Of a stretch of 64,000 bases of DNA, positions 26,313 to 33,268 are shown piece by piece. Each line of letters opens with the position of its first letter. The stretch's first letter is position 1. The stretch is from JACKAQ01 sp965227145. Its GTDB lineage: Bacteria; Calditrichota; Calditrichia; RBG-13-44-9; J075. The notes under the pieces were generated by a model, which was given only the letters and a program-made list of their open reading frames with translations, ran no database searches and was not told where the DNA came from. The position numbers were made by a program, and so were the translations under genes. The stretch is from NCBI GenBank assembly GCA_965227145.1, contig OZ245730.1:5146001-5210000 (forward strand), given 5' to 3'.

Positions 26313-27524
26313 ATGAAACGATATTGGCTGTTACTCAATTTTTTGTTCCTGATTACGGTTGCGGTGGTCGGCGCGATCATGCGCAGCGTATTCACGGGCA
26401 TGACAACCGATTTGAACTACCAGTTTGCACTGCACACGCATTCGCACACGGGGTATATCGGATGGGTCTATCAATCGCTGTTTTTTGCGATGGTGACGCT
26501 GTATCTCTCGCCGGAGGCGATTCGTCGCGGGCGATACGCGCTGCAACTGGGCATCACCATGGCGCTTTCCGCAGCGATGACCGTTTCATTCTGGCAGCAG
26601 GGCTACGGCGCAATTTCCATTGCGCTGTCATCAATTTTTCAGGTCGTAAGTTACTGGTTTGTGTGGCGGCTCTGGCACGATGGCAAACGGCACCGGGAAA
26701 CGGCGCACAGCTACTCCTGGCAATTTGCAGAAATGGCGTTGATTACCCTGTTTATCTCCACGTTCGGACCGTGGGGATTGGCAACGATCAGCGCAAACGG
26801 GTTGCAGGGCACATCATTATATAGTGTCGCGATTTACTTTTATCTGCACTTTCAATACAACGGCTGGTTCATTTTCGGGATTCTGGCGCTGTTCCTGTTC
26901 GCGGTCGAGAAAAAATCCGGCAAGATTGCCCATCCGCTGGCAACCGGCGCGTTTTTCGCGCTGGCGATCAGCATTTTTCCGGCGTATGTGCTTTCGGTGA
27001 TTTATCTCGCGAAAACGCCGCTGGTTTATGCAGTTTCCATTTTGAGCGGCGTAACGCAGCTCGTCGGTATTGGGTTGCTTTATGTTGCGATCGGGAAACT
27101 GGATGTCCGTTTTCGCGATATTTTCCCAAATTTCTGGTCGCGATTGCTGGTTTCGTTGGCCGGTGTCGCGCTGCTGCTGAAATTTGTTTTCCAGCTGCTG
27201 TCCATCGTTCCGGGGCTGGATGATATCGCGTTTGAAAATCGCAATGTGATTATTGCTTACATCCATTTGGTGGTGCTGGGCGTGATCACCTTCGGGCTGA
27301 TCGGCATTCTGGCTCAGCAGCAATGGATGAGTTTGGCATCGAAAATCAGCCGGATCGGCGCAGCCGTGCTGATCGCCGGATTTGTGACAACGGAATATTT
27401 GCTCGTTTCGCCGGCGTTTGGCGTGGTGCATATTCAAATGTTCAGCGGATTGTTTTACGCCGGCATTGCCATGCTCAGCGGGATTGTGCTGGTGTGGCTG
27501 GCGCAGTTCCGGATCAGGATTTGA
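26313..27524 (+). CDS. Polytopic membrane protein with conserved histidines, heme-copper oxidase-like
   Basis: 403 residues, about 11-12 membrane helices. The segment LHTHSHTGYIGWVYQ (about 40-54) and HFQYNGWFIFGILALF (about 180-195) put histidines at helix ends next to GW, the pattern of heme-binding helices in heme-copper oxidase subunit I and NnrS-like proteins. I infer a heme or copper membrane protein linked to N-oxide metabolism, but no full set of oxidase ligands is evident, so it is not a standard terminal oxidase. A promoter and operator shared with the Rrf2 and nos genes lie upstream. It overlaps the convergent cupin gene by 11 bases. Confidence 0.65.
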   Translation: MKRYWLLLNFLFLITVAVVGAIMRSVFTGMTTDLNYQFALHTHSHTGYIGWVYQSLFFAMVTLYLSPEAIRRGRYALQLGITMALSAAMTVSFWQQGYGAISIALSSIFQVVSYWFVWRLWHDGKRHRETAHSYSWQFAEMALITLFISTFGPWGLATISANGLQGTSLYSVAIYFYLHFQYNGWFIFGILALFLFAVEKKSGKIAHPLATGAFFALAISIFPAYVLSVIYLAKTPLVYAVSILSGVTQLVGIGLLYVAIGKLDVRFRDIFPNFWSRLLVSLAGVALLLKFVFQLLSIVPGLDDIAFENRNVIIAYIHLVVLGVITFGLIGILAQQQWMSLASKISRIGAAVLIAGFVTTEYLLVSPAFGVVHIQMFSGLFYAGIAMLSGIVLVWLAQFRIRI

Positions 27525-27837
27525 TCATCACCAGCATCATTTTGAATTGGGAAACGGCGTTCACCGCGTGCGGGATATTCGCCGGTAAAATGATCATTTG
27601 CCCTTTGGCGACAGGCTGCACATTTTGGGCGATAGAAATTTCCGCTTTGCCGTCCATCACGTAAACGAGCGCATCAAACGGCGCGGTGTGCTCGCTGAGC
27701 GATTGTCCGGCATCGAACGCGAACAGCGTCACCGTGCCGGTTTTCTTCCCGATGACGGTTTTGCTCACCACCGATCCGTCCTGATATTCCACCATTTTTT
27801 CCAGCGTTTTTACCACTGAATGTTCAGGTGTTGCCAT
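27514..27837 (-). CDS. Cupin-domain protein
   Basis: 107 residues, one small cupin. Motif 1 region is FDAGQSLSEHTAPFDALVYVMDG (metal ligand H49 region, with the usual second His replaced by Ala-Pro-Phe spacing) and motif 2 is ILPANIPHAV with a His. The N-terminal part VEYQDGSVVSKTVIGKKTGTVTLFAF fits small stress or sensing cupins. It lies in the N2O island between the membrane protein and the two small heme-copper-like proteins and converges with the former. Its role there is unknown. Confidence 0.8.
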   Translation of the reverse strand: MATPEHSVVKTLEKMVEYQDGSVVSKTVIGKKTGTVTLFAFDAGQSLSEHTAPFDALVYVMDGKAEISIAQNVQPVAKGQMIILPANIPHAVNAVSQFKMMLVMIKS

Positions 27838-27932
27838 AATTTTATCCTCCGTAATTTATTGATTTTACTTAACTTTTGCACTTTCCGTAAAGGCGCGAAA
27901 GGCGCGAAATTGTTTTTCAGGCAGACACTTCT

Positions 27933-27960
27933 GGAGATTCCTGCGTTCGCAGGAATGACA
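27933..27960. repeat. Dispersed hairpin repeat (GATTCCTGC-TTCGCAGGAAT family), copy
   Basis: GGAGATTCCTGCGTTCGCAGGAATGACA: arms ATTCCTGCG and CGCAGGAAT. The same unit occurs at 45511, 49277 and 55663, with mirrored forms at 49313 and 55703. Confidence 0.8.
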
Positions 27961-27984
27961 AACACGTTAATATCAGAAATGTCA

Positions 27985-28389
27985 CTACTTGACTTCAGAA
28001 AACGGTTTGATTCGCGGCCAGGCGTGGAACACAAAACAGCCGACAGCGGCTACCTGCAGCAGTTTTGCGATCAGCCGCAGCACATTTGCATCCGCGAACA
28101 GTGTTGCGAACGTGAGCAAAATACCGCCATTCATCAAACAATACGCCAGCCATGCGGCGGTTTCGCGGCGGCGCTCCGCACCGAAGCGCGGGAGCATCCA
28201 GTACGCCACGCCCATCACCAGTTGGAGCATCCAGCCAAAAATAACAATTTCGATGTGTAACGGCAGCAATTGCCAGGCGGGCAGCCAGAACGCCCAGCCT
28301 TTTTGCAACAGAATCAGCGCGCCGAGCGCAAAGCCGAACAACAAATATATCAGCGAGCTTTTGACAAATATTTGACTCAGTTTGGGCAT
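27985..28389 (-). CDS. Small membrane protein, heme-copper oxidase subunit I-like (copy 2)
   Basis: 134 residues, four membrane helices. LPLHIEIVIFGWMLQLVMGVAYWMLPRF (about 42-69, quoted here as H-x7-GW-x4-MG-x4-W-x2-PRF) is the helix pattern of cbb3/NorB subunit I around its heme-ligand histidine, but only this short part of the oxidase is present. It follows a paralogue with a 4-base gap on the same strand. Such half-sized CcoN-like proteins could bind heme or shuttle it; this is an inference. Confidence 0.65.
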   Translation of the reverse strand: MPKLSQIFVKSSLIYLLFGFALGALILLQKGWAFWLPAWQLLPLHIEIVIFGWMLQLVMGVAYWMLPRFGAERRRETAAWLAYCLMNGGILLTFATLFADANVLRLIAKLLQVAAVGCFVFHAWPRIKPFSEVK

Positions 28390-28393
28390 CGCA

Positions 28394-28813
28394 TCACCGC
28401 TCTTTTACCCTTCCCCAAATGTTCAGCACATAAAAAACGCCCGCGGAAAGCTGCAGCAGCGCGGAAATTACCAGCGCCGATTGCCAGAAAACTCCCGGAT
28501 GCGCCGGTTGCAGCGGTTCGGCAATCACACGGAGCAACAATCCGGTATTCAGAAAAGCCCACGCCAGCCAGCTGAGCGTATCGTTGCCGCGCGGATTTTC
28601 GCGGGAATAGCGCGGAAACATCCAGACGGACACGCCGAAAATGATTTGCGTAATCCACCCGACCATCAGCGTGTGGTAAAATACCGGCTGCGCGAACGTG
28701 AGCACATCGCTGAATGGCGACACGCGATTGAGCGCCGTGCCCACCGCAAGCAGCAGCGAAAACATAAAATAAATCATCCCGGATTTGATAAACCAGCGAC
28801 TGACCGGCGGCAT
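28394..28813 (-). CDS. Small membrane protein, heme-copper oxidase subunit I-like (copy 1)
   Basis: 139 residues, four membrane helices. Paralogue of the next gene: both start with a short basic tail and helix 1 (FIKSGMIYFMFSLLLAVG), then share H-x5-GW-x6-FG-x4-W-x2-PRY. The single conserved His lies before GW, as in cbb3-type subunit I and NorB. Divergent from the Rrf2 gene, with a 164-base intergenic region that also holds the Rrf2 operator, so both directions may be controlled together. Confidence 0.65.
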   Translation of the reverse strand: MPPVSRWFIKSGMIYFMFSLLLAVGTALNRVSPFSDVLTFAQPVFYHTLMVGWITQIIFGVSVWMFPRYSRENPRGNDTLSWLAWAFLNTGLLLRVIAEPLQPAHPGVFWQSALVISALLQLSAGVFYVLNIWGRVKER

Positions 28814-28913
28814 TTGCTTCCCATCATTATTTTTTTACAGTTCTTTGACTCATTTAACATCAATATAAACAACGTGAATTGCGCTGGCTGGTGAAAAAAA
28901 TATTTTTTCGCTA

Positions 28914-28942
28914 TTGACAAACAGATTTTGAACGAATATATT
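28914..28942 (+). promoter_or_regulatory. Sigma-70 promoter of the Rrf2 gene
   Basis: TTGACA (28914-28919), 17-base spacer, TATATT (28937-28942). This is close to consensus. The operator dyad starts at the end of the -10 hexamer, so a bound regulator would block transcription start. Confidence 0.75.
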
Positions 28943-28961
28943 TAAGACAAAAGAGTCCGAA
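28942..28961 (+). promoter_or_regulatory. Rrf2-regulator operator, site 2 (autoregulation)
   Basis: TTAAGAC-AAAAGA-GTCCGAA, arms of 7 bases with a 6-base spacer and two mismatches in the right arm. Same layout as sites 1 and 3. It overlaps the -10 and start region of the Rrf2 promoter. Confidence 0.7.
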
Positions 28962-28977
28962 ATACAGGAATTAGGGA

Positions 28978-29433
28978 ATGGTACTATCAAAGACATGCAT
29001 TTACGGAATAAGAGCCACGCTGTTTGTGGCTACGCAGGAAGCAGATAAATATGTGCCCATCAACCGCGTGGCGGAAGCATTGGGCATTTCGTTTCACTTT
29101 TTGACGAAAATTTTGCAGACGTTGACGCAGCAAAATATCATGCAATCGTATCGCGGTCCGAACGGCGGCATAGCGTTGGCAAAACCGGCGGATTCGATTT
29201 ACCTCGAGGAAATTATCCGGGCGATTGACGGCACGAATTTGTTCAGCGCCTGCATCCTCGGGCTTCCCGGTTGCGGCGAGCTGAAACCTTGTCCGCTACA
29301 CGAACAATGGGCAGGTATTCGCGGCGATATCGCCAAAATGTTCAACCAAACCACGGTTTCAGAAATGGCCAAACGGGTTCGCGAACGCGGGCTGCGGCTA
29401 ACAGATGTCGAATGGAATTTTTTAACTAGCTAA
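28978..29433 (+). CDS. Rrf2-family regulator with cysteine cluster (NsrR/IscR-like)
   Basis: 151 residues, normal for Rrf2. A winged helix-turn-helix (about 1-65) with VPINRVAEALGISFHFLTKILQTLTQ and the wing YRGPNGGIALAKP is followed by the dimer helix (75-90) and a cysteine cluster C92, C99, C105 (ACILGLPGCGELKPCPLH), matching the three Fe-S ligands of IscR and NsrR; C7 is extra. Such proteins lose DNA binding when NO or oxygen damages the cluster. Its position in the N2O island and three matching operators make it the likely regulator of the nos operon and the 26313 gene; NO sensing is inferred. Confidence 0.9.
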   Translation: MVLSKTCIYGIRATLFVATQEADKYVPINRVAEALGISFHFLTKILQTLTQQNIMQSYRGPNGGIALAKPADSIYLEEIIRAIDGTNLFSACILGLPGCGELKPCPLHEQWAGIRGDIAKMFNQTTVSEMAKRVRERGLRLTDVEWNFLTS

Positions 29434-29451
29434 TTTTTTTGATCCTATTTA
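29422..29451 (+). promoter_or_regulatory. Weak promoter of the nos operon
   Basis: TTAACT (29422-29427) and TATTTA (29446-29451) with an 18-base spacer. It lies partly within the end of the Rrf2 gene and overlaps operator site 3. Read-through from the Rrf2 promoter is also possible. Confidence 0.4.
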
Positions 29452-29468
29452 AGACAAAATACTCTTAA
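29449..29468 (+). promoter_or_regulatory. Rrf2-regulator operator, site 3 (nos operon)
   Basis: TTAAGAC-AAAATA-CTCTTAA, the best-conserved arms with one mismatch. It lies 31 bases before the cytochrome c gene, the first gene of the nos operon. Confidence 0.7.
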
Positions 29469-29499
29469 ATATGAATTAAATTCTTAAAGGAGATATATC

Positions 29500-29988
29500 A
29501 TGAAATCATTCAAAATTTATCTGATGATAGTTTTGGCAGTCGGGCTGATGGCCTGTAATAACGCGCAGGAAAACGGTTCCAACGCTAAAACCGCATCCAA
29601 CAACAGCCCATCGGCTGCGGCAAACACGGGCAGTCAACTGACCGCCTGGCAAACCGAACACGGCGTTGGGCCGGTCACCGAAAACCTCACGCTTGGCGCA
29701 GTGGATGCCAAAATGGCGGAACGCGGCGTGGCCGTTTTCGACACAAAATGCAGCGCCTGCCACAAAATGGACGAACGCTACGTCGGTCCTGCGCTCGGCG
29801 ATGTGCTGAGCCGCCGCAAACCGGAATATGTGATGAACATGATTCTCGATCCGGAAAGCATGATCAAACTGCATCCCGAAGCACAAAAAATGCTGGCGCA
29901 GTTTTATACGCCAATGCCCAACCAGAATCTCACCAAAGACGATGCACGCGACGTTCTGGAATATCTGCGTCAACAACAAGGCAACTAA
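29500..29988 (+). CDS. Lipid-anchored c-type cytochrome of the nos operon
   Basis: 162 residues. Signal peptide with a lipobox ending LMAC (C19), a Ser/Asn-rich linker, then a single heme domain with CSACH at residues 84-88 and a distal Met in FYTPMPNQNL. Monoheme cytochromes of this type lead nos operons in clade II organisms and are thought to feed electrons to NosZ. AAAGGAG precedes the ATG. First gene of the operon, after operator site 3 and a gap of 69 bases to nosZ. Confidence 0.88.
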   Translation: MKSFKIYLMIVLAVGLMACNNAQENGSNAKTASNNSPSAAANTGSQLTAWQTEHGVGPVTENLTLGAVDAKMAERGVAVFDTKCSACHKMDERYVGPALGDVLSRRKPEYVMNMILDPESMIKLHPEAQKMLAQFYTPMPNQNLTKDDARDVLEYLRQQQGN

Positions 29989-30057
29989 ACTCATATGAAA
30001 CAACAGCTTAAACCACAACAAATTACCAAACTAACTGATAAGAGAGGAAGAGTACTT

Positions 30058-32028
30058 ATGGCTAATTCTCAAAATAAAAAGTTTTGGGTAGGAGTACTCG
30101 CGGTGATTTCTCTGATCGTCATCGCGATTGGCTGCACCGCAAAACAAAATCAATCCGGTGCGATGATCGGCGATAGCGACGCCGCATCCAAAGTGTATGT
30201 CGCGCCCGGCGAATACGATGAATTCTACGGCTTTTTCTCCGGCGGATTCAGCGGTCAAATGAGCGTTTACGGCATGCCTTCCGGACGGTTGCTCCGGGTT
30301 ATTCCGGTGTATTCGCAAAACCCGGAAAACGGCTGGGGCTATTCCGAGGAAACCAAAGCCATGCTGACCACCAGCCACGGTTTTATTCCCTGGGACGATG
30401 CGCACCACCCGGAATTGTCGCAAACCAACGGCGTGCCGGACGGGCGCTCTGTGTTCATCAACGCGAACAACACACCGCGTGTTGCCCGCATCAACCTGCA
30501 GGATTTCGAAACGGATGATATTCTGGAAATCCCCAATTCCGCGGGAAACCACGCATCGCCGTTCATTACGCCGAACTCGGAATACATCGTTGCGTCCACC
30601 CGTTTCAGCGTGCCGATTCCGCAAAAAGACGTGTCGATTGCAGATTACAAAAAGCATTTCAAAGGCACGATGTCCTTCATTAACCCATACGGAAAAGACG
30701 GGCACATGGAACTGGCGTTCCAGATTATTGTCCCGGGTTACAATTACGATCTGGCACATGCCGGAAAAGGTCCGTCCTTTGGCTGGGCATTTTTCACCTG
30801 CTACAACACGGAAGAAGCGAATACACTGCTGGAAATCAACGCTTCGCAGAATGACAAGGATTTTATCGCTGCAGTAAACTGGAAAAAAGCGGAAGAAGCG
30901 CTGAAAGCCGGAAAATTCACCGAAATGCCGGCGAATTATCGCCACAACTACATCGATCACGAATCGCGCATCGCCAAATCCGAAGCGAAGAAAACTGTGA
31001 AAGTGATCAATCCGAAAGACGTTCCCGGGCTGATTTATTACCTGCCAACCCCGAAATCGCCGCACGGCGTGGATGTCGATCCGACCGGCGAATACATCGT
31101 TGGTGGCGGAAAACTGGCGACGGTTATTCCGGTGCACTCGTTCAGCAAAATGATTCAAGCTATTGAAAATAAAGCATTTGAGAAAGAAATCGACGGTATC
31201 CCGGTGTTGAAATATGACGCCGTTATCGCCGGTGAAGTGCAGAACGCAGGGCTTGGCCCGTTGCACACCGAATTCGACGGCAAAGGCTTCGCATATACGT
31301 CCGCGTTCATTTCGTCGGAAATCGTGAAATGGGAAATCGGCACCTGGCAAGTGGTTGACCGCATCCCGACATATTATTCCATCGGTCACCTGATGATCCC
31401 CGGCGGCGACAGCCAGAAACCGTGGGGCAAATACGTTGTGGCGCTCAACAAAATTACCAAAGACCGCTACCTGCCCACCGGACCGGAACTGGCACACAGT
31501 GCGCAGCTGATCGACATCAGCGGCGACAAAATGAAGCTGTTGCTGGATTTCCCGACCATCGGCGAGCCGCACTACGCACAGGGCATTCCGGCGGAACTGA
31601 TCATGAAAAACTCGACCAAATTCTACCCGATCGAGAAAAACGCGCACCCGGAAGCCATTAAAGGCGAAAAAGAAGCACGGGTTGAGCGCAAAGGTAAGGA
31701 AGTGCACATTTATCTCGGAATGATCCGCAGCCACTTTACTCCGGACAACATCGAAGGCGTGAAAGTGGGCGACAAAGTGTATTTCCACACCACCAACCTG
31801 GAACAGGATTGGGATGTGCCGCACGGTTTGGCAGTGATGGGCGCCAATACGTCCGAATTGCTGGTTATGCCCGGCGATACCAAAACGATCATCTGGGAAC
31901 CGAAAGAACCCGGCGTTTATCCCTTCTACTGCACGGACTTCTGCTCCGCGCTGCATCAGGAAATGTCGGGTTATTTGCGGGTTTCACCGGCAAATTCAGA
32001 CATCAAAATCAGCTTTAACAAACGATAA
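30058..32028 (+). CDS. nosZ: Sec-dependent (clade II) nitrous-oxide reductase
   Basis: 656 residues; reduces N2O to N2 in the periplasm. The N-terminus has a Sec-type signal with AIGC (C26), possibly a lipobox, and no twin-arginine motif, which marks clade II. All seven CuZ histidines are visible in DDAHH, NHASPF, SPHGVDV, LHTEFD, IGHLMI and EPHYAQ; the CuA site is CTDFCSALHQEM plus DVPHGL. The aromatic residue of the CuA loop is Phe instead of the Trp of Paracoccus. The ATG at 30058 with upstream GAGAGGAAGAG is preferred over 29995. Second gene of the operon, followed by a strong intercistronic hairpin. Confidence 0.95.
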   Translation: MANSQNKKFWVGVLAVISLIVIAIGCTAKQNQSGAMIGDSDAASKVYVAPGEYDEFYGFFSGGFSGQMSVYGMPSGRLLRVIPVYSQNPENGWGYSEETKAMLTTSHGFIPWDDAHHPELSQTNGVPDGRSVFINANNTPRVARINLQDFETDDILEIPNSAGNHASPFITPNSEYIVASTRFSVPIPQKDVSIADYKKHFKGTMSFINPYGKDGHMELAFQIIVPGYNYDLAHAGKGPSFGWAFFTCYNTEEANTLLEINASQNDKDFIAAVNWKKAEEALKAGKFTEMPANYRHNYIDHESRIAKSEAKKTVKVINPKDVPGLIYYLPTPKSPHGVDVDPTGEYIVGGGKLATVIPVHSFSKMIQAIENKAFEKEIDGIPVLKYDAVIAGEVQNAGLGPLHTEFDGKGFAYTSAFISSEIVKWEIGTWQVVDRIPTYYSIGHLMIPGGDSQKPWGKYVVALNKITKDRYLPTGPELAHSAQLIDISGDKMKLLLDFPTIGEPHYAQGIPAELIMKNSTKFYPIEKNAHPEAIKGEKEARVERKGKEVHIYLGMIRSHFTPDNIEGVKVGDKVYFHTTNLEQDWDVPHGLAVMGANTSELLVMPGDTKTIIWEPKEPGVYPFYCTDFCSALHQEMSGYLRVSPANSDIKISFNKR

Positions 32029-32035
32029 TTTTTCA

Positions 32036-32069
32036 GCTGCCGGGAGCGGTTTGCGCTGCTCCCGGCAGC
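32036..32069 (+). promoter_or_regulatory. Intercistronic hairpin after nosZ
   Basis: Perfect 12-bp stem GCTGCCGGGAGC / GCTCCCGGCAGC with a 10-base loop, no T-tract after it. It could protect the 3' end of a nosZ-containing transcript or partly end transcription, giving higher nosZ than downstream expression. Confidence 0.65.
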
Positions 32070-32091
32070 GATTTCCAAAAAGGAGTTCATC

Positions 32092-32751
32092 ATGAACCGC
32101 AATTCCAAAGTCCTGATGGCCATTGCCGCGCTGCTGCTCGTCGGTGTGTATTTTGTGCCGATCTGGCAGATTTCGCTGGATGCGCCGCAATATCCGGAAG
32201 GGCTGGGTCTGGAAATTTGGGTGAATACCGTGGACGGACAAAACCCGCATGACCTCAGCAAAATCAACAACTTAAACCACTACATCGGCATGAAAACCAT
32301 TGAGCCGGACGCCATTGCCGAACTGAAAATCATGCCCGTTTTGATCGGGTTGATGATTGTGCTCGGGCTCATCGCCGCATACAGCGGCAAACGCAGTTTG
32401 ATGATCGGCTGGCTGGCGCTTTTCGCCATTCTCGGCGCTGTCGGGTTGTATGATTTTTATCTGTGGGAATACGATTACGGACACAATCTGGATATGGAAC
32501 ACGCCATCATTAAAATACCGGGCATGAGCTACCAGCCGCCGCTGCTCGGCAGCAAACAGCTGCTCAATTTCACCGCGACCTCTCTGCCGGGCATCGGCGG
32601 ATATCTGATGGCCGCATCTGCGTTGGCCGGGCTGATCGCCATTTTTCTGGCACCCCGTTCAACCAAACGTTCAACCGGAGTTAAAACCAATGAAAACACT
32701 GTTCAAAAAAGCGGCAGTAATCCTGTTGCTAAGCCTTCTGTGGGCGTGTAA
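32092..32751 (+). CDS. Four-span membrane protein of clade II nos operons (NosB-like position)
   Basis: 219 residues, about four membrane helices with a periplasmic loop after helix 1 (containing GLGLEIWVNTVDGQNPHDLSKIN and NNLNHYIGM, with two His). A polytopic protein of this place, between nosZ and nosL/nosD, is a feature of clade II clusters and is called NosB in Wolinella; whether this one is orthologous is not shown by its sequence. Preceded by AAGGAG. Its last 62 bases overlap the start of nosL in another frame, an unusually long overlap. Confidence 0.7.
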   Translation: MNRNSKVLMAIAALLLVGVYFVPIWQISLDAPQYPEGLGLEIWVNTVDGQNPHDLSKINNLNHYIGMKTIEPDAIAELKIMPVLIGLMIVLGLIAAYSGKRSLMIGWLALFAILGAVGLYDFYLWEYDYGHNLDMEHAIIKIPGMSYQPPLLGSKQLLNFTATSLPGIGGYLMAASALAGLIAIFLAPRSTKRSTGVKTNENTVQKSGSNPVAKPSVGV

Positions 32752-33211
32752 TCCTGCGCCCGAAGCCATTCGCTACGGCGAAGCGACCTGCGCCCGCTGC
32801 AAAATGATGATTATGGATCAGGAATTTGGCGCAGAGCTGGTCACAACCAAAGGTAAGATTTATACGTTCGACTCGATCGAATGCCTTGCAGCATTTTATC
32901 TGGCAGATGGCGTGCCGCACAGCGATGTGCATTCCATGTGGATCACGCCGTTCAACAATCCCGGCAATCTGGTGGAAGTCAGCGATGCGGCTTTCCTGCA
33001 CAGCGCCGGTTTACCCAGCCCGATGGGCATGAATTTGTCCGGCTACGCGAACCACACGGACGCACAACAAATGCAAACACAATACGGCGGCAACGTGCTC
33101 GCCTGGGAAGACGTTTTCACAATTCTCGACCAAAAAACAGGCAACCAGCCTGCCCAAAATTCTGACAAACCTTGCTGCGGCGGCTGTGCAGCCGAAGTAG
33201 CGACCAATTAG
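32690..33211 (+). CDS. nosL: NosL copper chaperone lipoprotein
   Basis: 173 residues. Lipobox LLWAC (C20), then the copper-site region CARCKMMIMDQEFGAEL with Cys, Met and Asp, and the conserved TFDSIECLAAFYL. NosL delivers Cu(I) for assembly of the NosZ CuZ site. An extra C-terminal KPCCGGCAAE extension with three Cys is not part of the usual NosL core and may bind metal. It starts inside the preceding gene (62-base overlap) with CGGAG upstream. Fourth gene of the operon. Confidence 0.92.
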   Translation: MKTLFKKAAVILLLSLLWACNPAPEAIRYGEATCARCKMMIMDQEFGAELVTTKGKIYTFDSIECLAAFYLADGVPHSDVHSMWITPFNNPGNLVEVSDAAFLHSAGLPSPMGMNLSGYANHTDAQQMQTQYGGNVLAWEDVFTILDQKTGNQPAQNSDKPCCGGCAAEVATN

Positions 33212-33218
33212 TAAACCA

Positions 33219-33250
33219 TTGCGCGGGCGGACGTTGCGTTCGCCCCGCAA
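33219..33250 (+). promoter_or_regulatory. Intercistronic hairpin between nosL and nosD
   Basis: Imperfect stem TTGCGCGGGCGGACG / CGTTCGCCCCGCAA with one bulge and one mismatch, loop of 3 bases. No T-tract suited to termination. A second possible processing or stabilising structure in the operon. Confidence 0.5.
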
Positions 33251-33268
33251 AAATTTGGAAATAAACCA

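Noticed and set aside
30031..31956. Long open frame on the opposite strand of nosZ (641 codons)
   Set aside because: It lies wholly inside nosZ and has no recognisable motif; the same kind of antisense frame appears opposite other high-GC third-position genes here.
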